Shown one piece after another: positions 28,852 to 38,765 of a stretch of 64,000 bases of DNA. This stretch comes from Streptomyces rapamycinicus NRRL 5491. Lineage in GTDB: Bacteria; Actinomycetota; Actinomycetes; Streptomycetales; Streptomycetaceae. A program made the translations under genes and the position numbers. The notes below the pieces were generated by a model, which saw only the letters and a list, made by a program, of their open reading frames with translations, searched no databases and was not told the DNA's origin. The stretch is from contig NZ_CP085193.1 of assembly GCF_024298965.1 (NCBI RefSeq), positions 4,030,001 to 4,094,000 on the forward strand, read 5' to 3'. Within the stretch, counting starts at the first letter, position 1; each line of letters starts with the position of its first letter.

Positions 28852-31224
28852 TTAGGGCACCGGCGACCGTGCCGTACCGGCGTGCGTCGCGCCGTTCGCG
28901 GACTGCCCCGGCAGTGGCACGGGCACCGCCACCGGTCCGGACGCCGGGCCCTGGCCATCGCCATCGGCATCGCCCGCGGCGTCGCCCGCGCCGTCGCCCT
29001 CCGCCTCGATGCTGATCCTCGGCAGCAGCCGCTCCAGCAAGCCCGGCAGCCACCAGTTGGCGCCGCCGAGCAGATGCATCAGCGCGGGCACCAGGAGCGT
29101 ACGGAGGACGAAGGCGTCCAGGGCGACCGCGGCCGCCAGCCCGATGCCGAACATCGCGATGATCCGGTCGCCGCTCAGCACGAATGCCGAGAAGACCGCG
29201 ATCATGATGACAGCCGCGGAGTTGATGACCCGGCTGGTCTCGGCGAGCCCCACCCGGACCGCGGTGCGGTTGTCGCGGGTGCGCCGCCACTCCTCGTACA
29301 TCCGGCTGACCAGGAAGACCTGGTAGTCCATGGAGAGCCCGAAGAGCACCGACACCATGATCACCGGTAGGAAGGGCTCGATCGGGCCCGCCCTGCCCAG
29401 CCCCAGCAGTTCGCTGCCCCAGCCCCATTGGAAGATCGCGACCACCACGCCGAAGGACGACGCGACGGCGGCCACGTTCATGACCGCCGCCTTGATCGGG
29501 ATGCCGATGCTGCGGAACGCGAGCAGCAACAGCGCACATCCCAGCGCCACCACCACCCCCACGAACAGCGGCAGCTTGCTCACGATCACCGCGGCGAAGT
29601 CGTCGTAGCCCGCGGTCAGCCCGCCCACGTAGACCCGCAGCGAGCTGCCCTCCTCGGCCCGGGGCAGCACCTCTGCGCGCAGCCGTCCGACGAGGTCGGA
29701 GGTGTCCCGTGACTGCGGTGCCGTCGTGGGGACGACCGTGATGACGCCGGTGTCGCCGCCTCCGCCCAGGTCCGCGGCGCTCACCGAGGCCACTCCGTGG
29801 ATGGTGCGCAGGGTCTCGGACAGTTGGGTGAAGGCCATACGGTCGTCGGCCCCGTCCATGCTGCCTATCAGCGTCAATGGGCCGTTGAAACCTGGTCCGA
29901 ACCCCTCGGCCAGCAGGTCGTAGGCCCGTCGCGTGGTCGAGGCCGAGGAGCCGTTGCCCTGGTCCGAGGTGCCCAGGTGGAGCGAGAAGGTGGGGAGGGC
30001 GAGCACCGCGATGAGGGCGGCCGCGACCGCTCCCAGCAGCTTGGGGTGACGCTCGACGTAGAGCGCCCAGCGGGCGCACAGGCCCTGGGACGCCGCGGCC
30101 TCCGGACCCCGCTCGGCCAGCCGTCTGCGCTCCTTCCGGCTCAGGGCCCGCATGCCGATCAGGCCGAGCAGCGCGGGCAGCAGGGTGAGCGAGGCGGCGA
30201 CCGTAAGGGCGACGGTGAGCGCCGCCGCGACCGCCACCCCGTTGAGGAAGGACAGCCGCAGGACGAGCATGCCGAGGAGCGCGAGACAGACGGTCGCGCC
30301 CGCGAAGACCACCGCGCGCCCCGAGGTGGCCACCGCGCGCTGGGCGGCCTGTTCGACCGACAGCCCACGGCGCAGCCCCTTGCGGTGCCGGGTGACGATG
30401 AACAGCGCGTAGTCGATCCCCACGCCGAGACCGATCAGGATGCCGAGCATGGGCGCGAAGTCGGCGATCGTCATGGCGTGGCCGAGCAGCCCGATGGCCG
30501 CGTACGCGGTGCCGACGCCGATGAGCGCGGTGGCGATCGGCAGCAGCGTCGCCGCGAGCGAGCCGAAGGCGAGGAAGAGCACCACGGCGGCCACGCCGAC
30601 CCCGATGGCCTCGCTCAGATGGGCGGGCCCGGTTCGCTCGGTGAGCCCGGCGCCCGCACCGCCCATCTCGACCTGGAGGCCCTTGGCCCCGGAGGCGGCG
30701 GAGCGCACCGTGTCGAGCACCCGGCGCACCTCCGCCTCGCCCAGGTCGGCGGCCGGTTCGCGGAAGACGACGGTGGCATAGGCGGTGTGCCCGTCGGCGC
30801 TGATCCGGCTGTTGTCACCGGCTTCGCCGAGCCCGCCGGATCCGCCCGACCGGCCGGTGTCACCGGCGCCGTACGGGCCGGACGCGGAGACGGCGCCGTA
30901 CGGGCCGGTCACGGAGGCGACGCCGGGCAGGTCCGCCACCTGCCGCAGCGCCGCCGTCATCCGCCGCTCGACCCCTGGGGCGCGTACGGTGCCCGTGCCG
31001 TCCGCGGTGTGCCAGACGATGGTGTCGCTGTCCCCCGCCCGGTCCGGCAGCCGCCGCTCCATCAGGGCGGAGACCTTGGAGGAGTCGGTGCCCGGGATGT
31101 CGTAGTCGTTGGAGTACGCCGAACCCGTCACGGCCGCCGCCGCGGCGACCCCGGCGAAGGCGGCCAGCCACAGCACGATGACGATGGCGCGGCGCCTGAG
31201 ACACCAGCGGGCGAGTGCGGCCAT
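28852..31224 (-). CDS. MMPL-family (RND superfamily) transporter
   Basis: 790 residues from ATG 31224 (GGAAAG about 7 nt upstream). The frame extends 34 codons further but without a ribosome site. It has two repeats of the MMPL architecture: one N-terminal helix, a large extracytoplasmic loop, then a bundle of five or six helices, giving about 12. Landmarks include MLGILIGLGVGIDYALFIVTRHR and SVLFGLSMDYQVFLVSRMYEEW, the paired proton-relay segments with conserved GxDY. Members move lipids, siderophores or hydrophobic metabolites outward using the proton gradient. The cytoplasmic tail is Asp/Gly-rich. No lipid or antibiotic biosynthesis genes are adjacent, so the cargo is unknown. Confidence 0.9.
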   Translation of the reverse strand: MAALARWCLRRRAIVIVLWLAAFAGVAAAAAVTGSAYSNDYDIPGTDSSKVSALMERRLPDRAGDSDTIVWHTADGTGTVRAPGVERRMTAALRQVADLPGVASVTGPYGAVSASGPYGAGDTGRSGGSGGLGEAGDNSRISADGHTAYATVVFREPAADLGEAEVRRVLDTVRSAASGAKGLQVEMGGAGAGLTERTGPAHLSEAIGVGVAAVVLFLAFGSLAATLLPIATALIGVGTAYAAIGLLGHAMTIADFAPMLGILIGLGVGIDYALFIVTRHRKGLRRGLSVEQAAQRAVATSGRAVVFAGATVCLALLGMLVLRLSFLNGVAVAAALTVALTVAASLTLLPALLGLIGMRALSRKERRRLAERGPEAAASQGLCARWALYVERHPKLLGAVAAALIAVLALPTFSLHLGTSDQGNGSSASTTRRAYDLLAEGFGPGFNGPLTLIGSMDGADDRMAFTQLSETLRTIHGVASVSAADLGGGGDTGVITVVPTTAPQSRDTSDLVGRLRAEVLPRAEEGSSLRVYVGGLTAGYDDFAAVIVSKLPLFVGVVVALGCALLLLAFRSIGIPIKAAVMNVAAVASSFGVVVAIFQWGWGSELLGLGRAGPIEPFLPVIMVSVLFGLSMDYQVFLVSRMYEEWRRTRDNRTAVRVGLAETSRVINSAAVIMIAVFSAFVLSGDRIIAMFGIGLAAAVALDAFVLRTLLVPALMHLLGGANWWLPGLLERLLPRISIEAEGDGAGDAAGDADGDGQGPASGPVAVPVPLPGQSANGATHAGTARSPVP

Positions 31225-31384
31225 GGCTGCTTTCCGGGTCGTGCGCCGGGGGCGCCGTGATGTGCTTGTGACCTGGCACTCTGCCAGGCGGAAAAGATCC
31301 TTTGTCTCCTTTGTGGGCTTCACCACATGTGGGAGTGATCGCCGGTTCCGTCTCCGGCCGAGGGGGTCGGCCGCGGCCGGGCCA

Positions 31385-33565
31385 TCACCCCCCGGCCGCG
31401 GCGACCAGCGGAAAGTGGCAGGCCACCCGGTGTCCCGGCACGGCCGGCTCGGCGGGGGCGGGCTCGATCCGGGCGCAGATTTCCTGAGCGGCCGGACAGC
31501 GGGTGCGGAACCGGCAGCCCGAGGGCGGGTCGGCGGCCGAGGGGGCCTCGCCGCCCAGCGGCGCCCCGGCGGCCTCGGCCGCCGGGTCGGGCTGCTCGGC
31601 GGTGTCCAGCAGCCCGCGGGTGTAGGGATGCAGCGGCGCGTCGAATACCGAGGCCGCTGGTCCTGTTTCGACTAGCTTGCCCAGATACATCACGCCGACC
31701 GTGTCCGCGAGATGACGCACCACGGCCAGGTCGTGCGAGATGAACAGATAGGCCAGCCCCTTCTCGCGCTGCAGGTCCCGCATCAGATTCAGGATCTGTG
31801 CCTGTACGGAGACGTCGAGGGCCGAGACGGGTTCGTCGGCGACCACCAGCGACGGTGACAGCGCGAGCGCGCGGGCCAGCCCGAGGCGCTGGCGCTGGCC
31901 GCCGGAGAACTCGTGCGGGTAGCGGTCCACGGCGCCGCGATCCAACCCGACGTCGTCCAGCAGCCCGGCGATCCGCGCGTTCTGCGCGGCACGGTCGCCG
32001 ATGCCCTGGATGACCAGCGGCTCCCGCAGGATCGCGCCGACCCGCATCCGCGGGTCCATGGACGCGTACGAGTCCTGGAACATCAGCTGCACCTCGCGCC
32101 GGTGGGCGCGCAGCGCGCGCCGGTCCAGCGCGGCGATGTCACGGTCCGCGAAGCGGACGGTGCCGCGAGTCGGCTCCTCCATGCCGACGACCAGCCGTCC
32201 GAGCGTGGACTTGCCGCAGCCCGACTCCCCCACGATGCCAAAGGTCTCGCCACGCCTGACGGTCAACGACACCCCGGCGACGGCGCTCACGACGGCGGCC
32301 GCGGCGCGCCTGCGGAGCGCGAAGGGGTTGCTGTGCAGGGGGTAGTCCTTGGTGACGTCGGTGAGCGCGAGCAGGGTCTCGCCGGCACGGGACAGGGGCG
32401 TGGCGGGGGCGGCGGGGACGACTTCGGCGACGGGATCGACGGCGGGGTCGACGGGGTGGAAGCAGGCGAAAGCGTGTGCGCCGCGACGGGCGGCTCCCGC
32501 CCGCCCCTCGGGCATGTCCCCGGTGGCCGGACCGTGCGGCGCCGTCCTCGGACCGGGGGCCGAGGCGGAGTCCCCGTTCCGGGAAGCGGCAGGCAGGGGC
32601 AGCACCACCTCGGACAGCTCTGGCTCCGCCTCCCGGCACTCCCCGGTCGCGAAGCCGCACCGTGGCGCGAACCGGCAACCCGCGGGCCGCGTGACAAGGG
32701 ACGGTGGCAGGCCCGGAATCGTGGCGAGCGGCTGCGACCCGTCCGCTGCCCGCTCCGGCAGCGCGGCGAACAACGCCTGCGTATACCGATGGCGCGGGGC
32801 CGCGAACAGGGTGCGCACGCCCGCCCGTTCCACCGTCTTGCCCGCGTACATCACCGCCACCCGGTCCACCCGTCTGGCGATCACCCCCAAGTCGTGCGTG
32901 ACCAGGATCATCGCCATGCCCAGACGCGACCGCAGATCGTCGATGAGCTCCAGGATCTGGGCCTGTGTGGTGACGTCGAGCGCGGTCGTCGGCTCGTCGG
33001 CGATCAGCAGCTCGGGCTCGCAGATCAGCGCCATGGCGATGGCGACGCGCTGCCGCATGCCGCCGCTGAGCTGGTGTGGGTAGTTCTTCAGCCGCTCGCC
33101 GGGGGCCGGCAGGCCGACCAGCCGTAGCATCTCCTCGGCCCGCTGCCACGCTTCCGCCTTGCCCAGGCCCTTGTGCAGCAGCAGCGGCTCCGCGACCTGG
33201 GCGCCGATGGTCATGGTCGGGTTGAGGGAGGTGAGCGGGTCCTGGAAGACCATGCCGATGGAGTTGCCGCGAACGCCCCGGAGCGCCGGTTCGGTCGCGG
33301 TCGCCAGGTCCGTACCGCCGAAGTCGATGGAGCCGCCGGTGATCCGGCCGCCGCCCGGCAGCAGGCCGAGCACGCTCAGCGCGGTCATGGTCTTCCCGCA
33401 GCCGGACTCGCCGACGATGCCCAGCGCCTCGCCCGGGGCGAGGTCCAGGGAGACTCCGTCGAGGGCGTGCACGGTGCGGTCGCGGCCCGCGATCTCGACA
33501 TGGAGATCGTCGACACGCAGCAGGAGAGATCCGGTGGAGCCGGTGGACGTGGTGGAGTCGGTCAT
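31385..33565 (-). CDS. Peptide ABC importer ATPase with both nucleotide-binding domains fused
   Basis: 726 residues from ATG 33565, with GGAGG 9 nt upstream; the start overlaps the permease stop by one base. Two complete ABC domains lie in one chain. Domain 1 (Walker A GESGCGKT near residue 52, signature LSGGMRQRV, Walker [13 protein letters not shown]) is DppD-like. Domain 2 (GESGCGKS near 470, [21 protein letters not shown]) is DppF-like. Each ends in the Cys-containing oligopeptide-transporter tail (CRFAPRC and CRFRTRC). In most systems DppD and DppF are separate proteins, so this is a natural heterodimer made covalent. It is last in a four-gene importer operon. Confidence 0.93.
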   Translation of the reverse strand: MTDSTTSTGSTGSLLLRVDDLHVEIAGRDRTVHALDGVSLDLAPGEALGIVGESGCGKTMTALSVLGLLPGGGRITGGSIDFGGTDLATATEPALRGVRGNSIGMVFQDPLTSLNPTMTIGAQVAEPLLLHKGLGKAEAWQRAEEMLRLVGLPAPGERLKNYPHQLSGGMRQRVAIAMALICEPELLIADEPTTALDVTTQAQILELIDDLRSRLGMAMILVTHDLGVIARRVDRVAVMYAGKTVERAGVRTLFAAPRHRYTQALFAALPERAADGSQPLATIPGLPPSLVTRPAGCRFAPRCGFATGECREAEPELSEVVLPLPAASRNGDSASAPGPRTAPHGPATGDMPEGRAGAARRGAHAFACFHPVDPAVDPVAEVVPAAPATPLSRAGETLLALTDVTKDYPLHSNPFALRRRAAAAVVSAVAGVSLTVRRGETFGIVGESGCGKSTLGRLVVGMEEPTRGTVRFADRDIAALDRRALRAHRREVQLMFQDSYASMDPRMRVGAILREPLVIQGIGDRAAQNARIAGLLDDVGLDRGAVDRYPHEFSGGQRQRLGLARALALSPSLVVADEPVSALDVSVQAQILNLMRDLQREKGLAYLFISHDLAVVRHLADTVGVMYLGKLVETGPAASVFDAPLHPYTRGLLDTAEQPDPAAEAAGAPLGGEAPSAADPPSGCRFRTRCPAAQEICARIEPAPAEPAVPGHRVACHFPLVAAAGG

Positions 33566-34482
33566 CAGCGGTTGCCTCCGCGCTTCTGGAGCCGCACGTC
33601 GAAGGCGTCCCGCAGCCCGTCCCCGATGAAGTTGAAGGCGGCGACGACGAGCACGATCGCGATGCCCGGCGGGAAGATCAGCCACCAGTAGCCGACCTGG
33701 GTGTAGGTGATACCCGCGCTGAGCATGGAGCCCCAGTCGGCGGCGGGCGGCGGGATGGACAGGCCGAGGAACGACAGATACGCGACGTAAAGGATCGCGT
33801 CGGCGATCTGGAAGGTGGCGTTGACGACGACGGTGCCGATCGCGTTCGGCACGATGTGCCGGAAGACGGCGCGCGTCCCGCCGCCGCCCATGAGCCGCAT
33901 GGCGTGGATGTAGTCCCGGCTGCGCAGGGCGAGCGCTTCACCGCGGATGAGGCGGGCCGGGGACAGCCAGGCGACCGAGGCGATGATGAGGATCAGCACC
34001 AGTTTGCTGGGCGTGACGATCGCGGCGACGACGACCAGCAGGAAGAGGGCGGGGATGGCGAGCGCGGCGTCGGTGATCCGCATCATGGCCGCGTCCAGCC
34101 AGCCACCGAAGTAGCCCGCGACCGAGCCGTAGACGGTGCCGATGAACGTGGCGAGAAGCCCCGCCGCCAGGCCCACTTCCAGGGAGGTCCGGCCGCCGGT
34201 CATCAGCCGGCCGAGCATGTCGTAGCCGAGGTCGGTGGTGCCCAGCGGATGGCCGGGGCTGCCGGGCGCGAGGTTGGCCTGGCCCAGATCGGTGTGCACC
34301 TGGTCGGTGGAGTGGAACAGCGGGCCGAGAAAGCAGAAGGCGCTCAGCGCCACCAGCACCACCGCTCCGGCCAGGGCCAGTTTGTTGCGGGTGAAGACGG
34401 CGAGGGTGCGGCGGGCGAGGCTCGGGGTGGGGACGGCCGTCTCGTCGACGGCGGGTGCGGTCCCGGCGGCTGTGGCGGTCAC
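33565..34482 (-). CDS. Peptide ABC importer permease, DppC-like
   Basis: 305 residues from GTG 34482, with AGGAG 6 nt upstream. It has about six helices, an N-terminal OppC-type cap segment (LARRTLAVFTRNKLALAGAV) and the coupling motif region EALALRSRDYIHAMRLMGGG that contacts the ATPase. It overlaps the preceding permease by 4 bases (GTGA) and the following ATPase by one base, so translation is coupled. Confidence 0.92.
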   Translation of the reverse strand: MTATAAGTAPAVDETAVPTPSLARRTLAVFTRNKLALAGAVVLVALSAFCFLGPLFHSTDQVHTDLGQANLAPGSPGHPLGTTDLGYDMLGRLMTGGRTSLEVGLAAGLLATFIGTVYGSVAGYFGGWLDAAMMRITDAALAIPALFLLVVVAAIVTPSKLVLILIIASVAWLSPARLIRGEALALRSRDYIHAMRLMGGGGTRAVFRHIVPNAIGTVVVNATFQIADAILYVAYLSFLGLSIPPPAADWGSMLSAGITYTQVGYWWLIFPPGIAIVLVVAAFNFIGDGLRDAFDVRLQKRGGNR

Positions 34483-35429
34483 GAGACGCTCCTGATCCGG
34501 GGGTCGAGGACGGCGTACGCGATATCGGTGATCAGCGAGCCGATGACGGTGGCGACGCCGACGACGAGGGTCACCCCGAGCAGCACCGGGAAGTCGGAGC
34601 CCTGGGCGGCGTTCCAGAACAGCAGCCCCATCCCCGGGTAGTTGAACATCGACTCCACGACGAGCGCGCCGCTGAAGAGGGTCGGGAGATAGAGGCCGAG
34701 GAGGGTGGCGAGCGGAATGAGCGCGTTGCGCAGCACATGGCGGGCCATGATCCGCGCGCTGGACTGGCCCTTGGCCCGCGCGGTGCGGACGTATTCCTCG
34801 CCCAGGTTGTCCAGGACCGCCGAGCGCATATAGCGGCTGAAGGCGGCGATGACGCCGAGCGCCATGGTCACCACGGGCAGCACGAGCCCGGGAAGGTCGC
34901 CCAGGATGCCGCCGACGGTGTCCGCCTGCGGCGCCTCGGCCGGGAAGAGCTGGAGCTGTTGGCTGAAGACGAGGATCAGGACCAGGCCGAGGAAGAAGAC
35001 GGGGGTGGCGTAGGCGAGGAAGGCCATCCCGGTGAGGAGGTAGTCGGCGGCCCTGCCCCGGCGTACGGCCTGGAGGATGCCCAGCGGAATCGCGAGGACG
35101 GCGGCGAGGGCGATGGCCAGTCCGGTCAGTACGAGGGTCTTGGGCAACCGGTCGGCCAGCAGCGAGGAGACCGTCTGGTTGAGCTTGTACGACTCGCCGA
35201 GGTCGCCGGTGAGCAGCCGCCCGAGGTACTTCACGTACTGGAGAGGGAGCGAGCGGTCGTAGCCCTGCTGGTGATTGAAGTGCTCGACCGCCTGCGGAGT
35301 GGCCTTGGGGCCGAGGATGGCGCGGGCGGGGCCCCCGGGGAGCTGGTGCAGGAGCACGAAGACGATGACGGAGACGAGCAGCAGGACGACGGCGGCCTGC
35401 GCGGTGCGCTTGATCAGAAAGCGGATCAC
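34479..35429 (-). CDS. Peptide ABC importer permease, DppB-like
   Basis: 316 residues from GTG 35429, which overlaps the stop of the substrate-binding gene (GTGA). The frame extends 42 codons into that gene but the Pro/Arg-rich extension is not protein-like. It begins VIRFLIKRTAQAAVVLLLVS, the typical DppB first helix, with the periplasmic loop GPKATPQAVEHFNHQQGYD and the coupling motif EYVRTARAKGQSSARIM. It forms the heterodimeric channel with the DppC-like subunit. Confidence 0.92.
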   Translation of the reverse strand: MIRFLIKRTAQAAVVLLLVSVIVFVLLHQLPGGPARAILGPKATPQAVEHFNHQQGYDRSLPLQYVKYLGRLLTGDLGESYKLNQTVSSLLADRLPKTLVLTGLAIALAAVLAIPLGILQAVRRGRAADYLLTGMAFLAYATPVFFLGLVLILVFSQQLQLFPAEAPQADTVGGILGDLPGLVLPVVTMALGVIAAFSRYMRSAVLDNLGEEYVRTARAKGQSSARIMARHVLRNALIPLATLLGLYLPTLFSGALVVESMFNYPGMGLLFWNAAQGSDFPVLLGVTLVVGVATVIGSLITDIAYAVLDPRIRSVS

Positions 35430-37231
35430 TTCCGGCCCGCCCCCTTCTTGACGAAGTACCAGTCCTGGGGGGCGAGGCTCAGGGTCGGGTTCTGGTCGAC
35501 GCCGCGCAGGTCGTTGCGGATGGCGGAGACCTGGTAGGCGGGGTTGGGGGTCCACAGGACGGGGACCTTGCGGGCGACGTACTCGCCGTAGCGGCGCATC
35601 GCGGCCGGGTCGCCGGAGTACTCGGTGTCCTTGATCAGCTCATCGGTGCGCGGATCGGACCAGTTGCCCATGTTGGAGGGGGCGCCGGTGGCGAAGAGCT
35701 GTTCTCCGCTGGGGTCGGGCGGGAAGTACCAGCTTCCCGCCGTACCGAAGAACCCCAACTGCCACGCCTTGCACAGCGGTTCGGTCCGTTCGCACGGGAC
35801 GGTGGTGCCGAGCACCGTGTTCAGCGGCTGCTGCCGGACGTCGAGGGTGATCCCGGCCTTGTCGTACGAGGACTTGATCTCCTGCATCTGGTTGGAGCTC
35901 TCGGTCGAGCCGGACTGCGACAGCAACGAGAGCTTCAGCGGCTGCCCCTCCTCGATGCCCTTGCCGCACGCATCGCCGCCGGTCCCGGGCCGCACGCAGC
36001 GCAGCGTCCCGCCGTCCCCCGCCTTCCAGCCGTGGGCGGCCAGCAGCCGCTTCGCCGCGGCCGGGTCGTACGGATAGGGGTCCTTCGCGAGCAGGCTCGC
36101 GGGGACCGGGCCGCGGGTGGGGTCGGCGCTGCCGTGCCAGATCACCTTGGAGATGGCGCGCTGGTCGATGAGGAGCTGGAGAGCCTGGCGGAGATAGGTC
36201 TGGCGCAGCAGCGGGCCCGCGGTGGGGTGGTTGAAGTTGAGCACGAGATAGGTGATCGCCCAGCCCTCCCACGGGTCGACGCGATAGCCCATCTCCTGGA
36301 ACTTCCCGGACTGGGCCATCACCGACGGCGGGATGTAGCCGTAGTCGACGCCGCCGGAGCGCAGCACGTTGAATTCGGAGTCGGCGGTGGTGAAGGGCTT
36401 GAAGACGACGCGATCGAGGTGGGGCTTGTCGGGGCCGGAGTAGCGGTTGTTGGGTTCGAGCGCGACCTGTCCCGAGGTGGTCCACCGGCGGACCTTCCAC
36501 GGCCCGTTGACGGTCTTCCACAGGGGGTCGGTGGCGAACGCCGAGAGCCGCTTGGCGTGCCGGGTCAGCCGCGCGAAGACCTTCTTGGGATCCTCGTTGT
36601 CCGGGTCCCACGCGTGCCGGGGCAGCGGGGTGAAGTAGAGGAGCTGGTTGGCGGTGAACCAGGCGGGGTTGTACGCGCGGTCGAGCCGGAGCCGGAAGGT
36701 GCGTTCGTCGATCGCCTGGAACCGCTTGATGTTGTCCGGCAGCAGCTTCGGCGAATAGCCGCCCCACTCCGCCTTGTTGTACTTGATCAGGTCGAACCAG
36801 AATTCCACGTCCCGGGTGGTGACGGGCTTTCCGTCGGACCAGCGGTAGCCCTTCTTCAACGTGACGGTCACGGTCTTGTTGCCGTCGCTGTAGCGGGGCT
36901 GCTCGGCCAGGTTGCGCGGGCTGTCCGGGCTGAGCGCGTCGCCCTTCTTCTCGGGCTGGTAGAGCGGCAGATAGAGCAGGTGCTGGAGGGAACTGTTGTA
37001 GGTGGCCAGATAGCCGGGCGCGCCGATCGGGAAAATCCAGTTGGGGGTGGCCGCCGGCGGCAGCGCCATGGTCGCCGTACCGCCCTCGACCATGGTGCCG
37101 CCGGTCGCGCCGACATCGGTGATCCGGTCGGCCCGGGGTCCGCAGCCAGTGGCCAGGCCCGTGCCGCCCAGGATGAGGGCCGCGACAAGTCCCGCGAGGG
37201 GCCCGCGTATTCGTGTACTGCGCAGACCCAT
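35426..37231 (-). CDS. Peptide ABC importer substrate-binding lipoprotein (SBP family 5)
   Basis: 601 residues from ATG 37231, with GGAGG 4-5 nt upstream. The signal peptide ends in a lipobox (LATGC, Cys30), so the protein is anchored outside the membrane. The body is the large DppA/OppA-type fold: SDGKPVTTRDVEFWFDLIK, then the C-terminal lobe with SPDSPRN-like and AYQVSAIRNDLRG segments. It captures the substrate and delivers it to the two permeases. It is the first gene of the operon, with a clear promoter at 37292-37321 and a divergent ROK regulator. Confidence 0.9.
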   Translation of the reverse strand: MGLRSTRIRGPLAGLVAALILGGTGLATGCGPRADRITDVGATGGTMVEGGTATMALPPAATPNWIFPIGAPGYLATYNSSLQHLLYLPLYQPEKKGDALSPDSPRNLAEQPRYSDGNKTVTVTLKKGYRWSDGKPVTTRDVEFWFDLIKYNKAEWGGYSPKLLPDNIKRFQAIDERTFRLRLDRAYNPAWFTANQLLYFTPLPRHAWDPDNEDPKKVFARLTRHAKRLSAFATDPLWKTVNGPWKVRRWTTSGQVALEPNNRYSGPDKPHLDRVVFKPFTTADSEFNVLRSGGVDYGYIPPSVMAQSGKFQEMGYRVDPWEGWAITYLVLNFNHPTAGPLLRQTYLRQALQLLIDQRAISKVIWHGSADPTRGPVPASLLAKDPYPYDPAAAKRLLAAHGWKAGDGGTLRCVRPGTGGDACGKGIEEGQPLKLSLLSQSGSTESSNQMQEIKSSYDKAGITLDVRQQPLNTVLGTTVPCERTEPLCKAWQLGFFGTAGSWYFPPDPSGEQLFATGAPSNMGNWSDPRTDELIKDTEYSGDPAAMRRYGEYVARKVPVLWTPNPAYQVSAIRNDLRGVDQNPTLSLAPQDWYFVKKGAGRK

Positions 37232-37291
37232 GCCGCCTCCGCGGGGTCGTCGGGATGGTTCGGGGTCGTCGGCCGAACGAAGATAGCGAGC

Positions 37292-37321
37292 AAAGTACGG
37301 ACGGCTTTGAAAAGAAGTCAA
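37292..37321 (-). promoter_or_regulatory. Promoter of the peptide importer operon
   Basis: On the minus strand TTGACT (37321-37316), 18-nt spacer, TACTTT (37297-37292). The start site would fall about 50 bases before the lipoprotein ATG. It lies in the 212-bp divergent region shared with the ROK regulator, which otherwise is less GC-rich than the surroundings. Confidence 0.6.
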
Positions 37322-37443
37322 GAGCCTAGCGCGCGAAGCCTGGAACGCTATTTACTGAGAGTCCGTTGCTACATGGACTTCGTTCGGGCATCGAATAAAG
37401 TTCAGGCGATACAGGAAAGACCGACCGACGGAAAGGGCGCCAC

Positions 37444-38625
37444 ATGACCGCCGCCGAGGAGCAGCCCGGCTCCGCCGAGCACGTCCTCGAACTCGTCGCG
37501 AGCGGCACCGCGGCCTCCCGCGCCGATCTCGTACGGGAGTTGGGGCTCGCCGCCTCCACCGTCTCCGCACGGGTGCAGGAGCTGGTGGACGCCGGGCTGC
37601 TCACCGAATACGGCGAGGGCGCCTCGCGTGGCGGCCGTCGACCCCGCCTGCTGCGGATACCGGACAGCGGGGGCATCGCGCTCGCCGCCGACCTGGGCAG
37701 CCATCACGCCCGCGTCGGCGCGGTCGGCCGCACGGGCGCCACCTTCGACGTGACCGAGCACTCCTTCGACCTGACGGCCGGTCCCGACCGGGCCCTGGAG
37801 CCGCTGGTGGGGCGGCTCGCCGAGCTCGCGGACCGCCAGCGCGCGGCGGGCCGCACGGTGCGGGCCGTCGGTGTCGGCTTCCCCGGCCCCGTGGACACGG
37901 GCACGGGCCAGGTCATCGCCCCGGCCCGGATGCCCGGCTGGCATCTGTACGAGCTGCGCGACCGGCTCGCCGAGCGGCTCGGCCTGCCCGTCCTCGTCGA
38001 CAACGACGCCAACATGATGGCCCTCGGCGAGCACCGGGCCGCCCACCCCGGGCTGCGCCACCTCGTCGTCGTCAAGGCGGGCCGCGGCATCGGCTCCGGC
38101 GTGATCAGCGACGGCCGCCTCTACCGGGGGGCGCGCGGCTCGGCGGGCGACATCAGCCATGTGCGCGTCGACGCGGCCGCCGAGCGCCCCTGCTCCTGCG
38201 GCAACATCGGCTGCCTGGAGACCGTCGCCAGCGGCGCCGCGATCGCCGCCGAACTGCGCACGCTCGGCATCGGCGTCGACGGGTCGACGGATGTGCTGCG
38301 CCTGGTGACGGACGGCGAGCCGAACGCGACCACCCTGGTACGGCAGGCCGGCCGGCACATCGGGGCCGTCCTGTCCGTCGTCGTCAACTTCTTCAACCCG
38401 GAGGCGGTGGTCCTCGCGGGGGCCCTCGCCGAGGCCGAGCCGCTGGTCGCCGCGGTCCGCGGGATGCTGTACGAGCGGTGTCTGCCGATGGCGACGAGCG
38501 AACTGACGATCACGGCGGCCACGAGCGGCGCCGACGCGGGGCTGCTCGGGGCGGGCCACGCGGCGCTGCGCGAACTCGCCCCCGGCAGCCGGCCGGTGCC
38601 CACGGCCCCGGCCGCCCCCCGATGA
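37444..38625 (+). CDS. ROK-family transcriptional regulator
   Basis: 393 residues with AAGGG 6 nt before ATG 37444. The N-terminal winged helix-turn-helix (SRADLVRELGLAASTVSARVQEL) is followed by the actin-like ROK domain: GVGFPGPVDTGTG, VDNDANMMALGEH, and the zinc-binding CSCGNIGCLE block. The HTH makes it a repressor or activator rather than a sugar kinase. ROK regulators usually answer to sugars, but here the neighbours are a divergent peptide importer and a downstream M81 peptidase, which it probably controls. Confidence 0.9.
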   Translation: MTAAEEQPGSAEHVLELVASGTAASRADLVRELGLAASTVSARVQELVDAGLLTEYGEGASRGGRRPRLLRIPDSGGIALAADLGSHHARVGAVGRTGATFDVTEHSFDLTAGPDRALEPLVGRLAELADRQRAAGRTVRAVGVGFPGPVDTGTGQVIAPARMPGWHLYELRDRLAERLGLPVLVDNDANMMALGEHRAAHPGLRHLVVVKAGRGIGSGVISDGRLYRGARGSAGDISHVRVDAAAERPCSCGNIGCLETVASGAAIAAELRTLGIGVDGSTDVLRLVTDGEPNATTLVRQAGRHIGAVLSVVVNFFNPEAVVLAGALAEAEPLVAAVRGMLYERCLPMATSELTITAATSGADAGLLGAGHAALRELAPGSRPVPTAPAAPR

Positions 38626-38765
38626 CGCCCGTGCCGCACCGGCCGTACGACACCGGCCCGCGCGGCCGGTCCGCCCACCCCTGGACACCGCCCCTCGACG
38701 CATCCGACCGGCGCAGCCGACCGGCGCGACCGGACGCACCCCGGCGCATCCGAAAGCGAGACAGC

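Noticed and set aside
25033..31224. LuxR-type regulator plus MMPL transporter considered as the edge of a biosynthetic cluster
   Set aside because: No synthase, NRPS, PKS, terpene or RiPP genes occur in the window; these two types often occur outside clusters.
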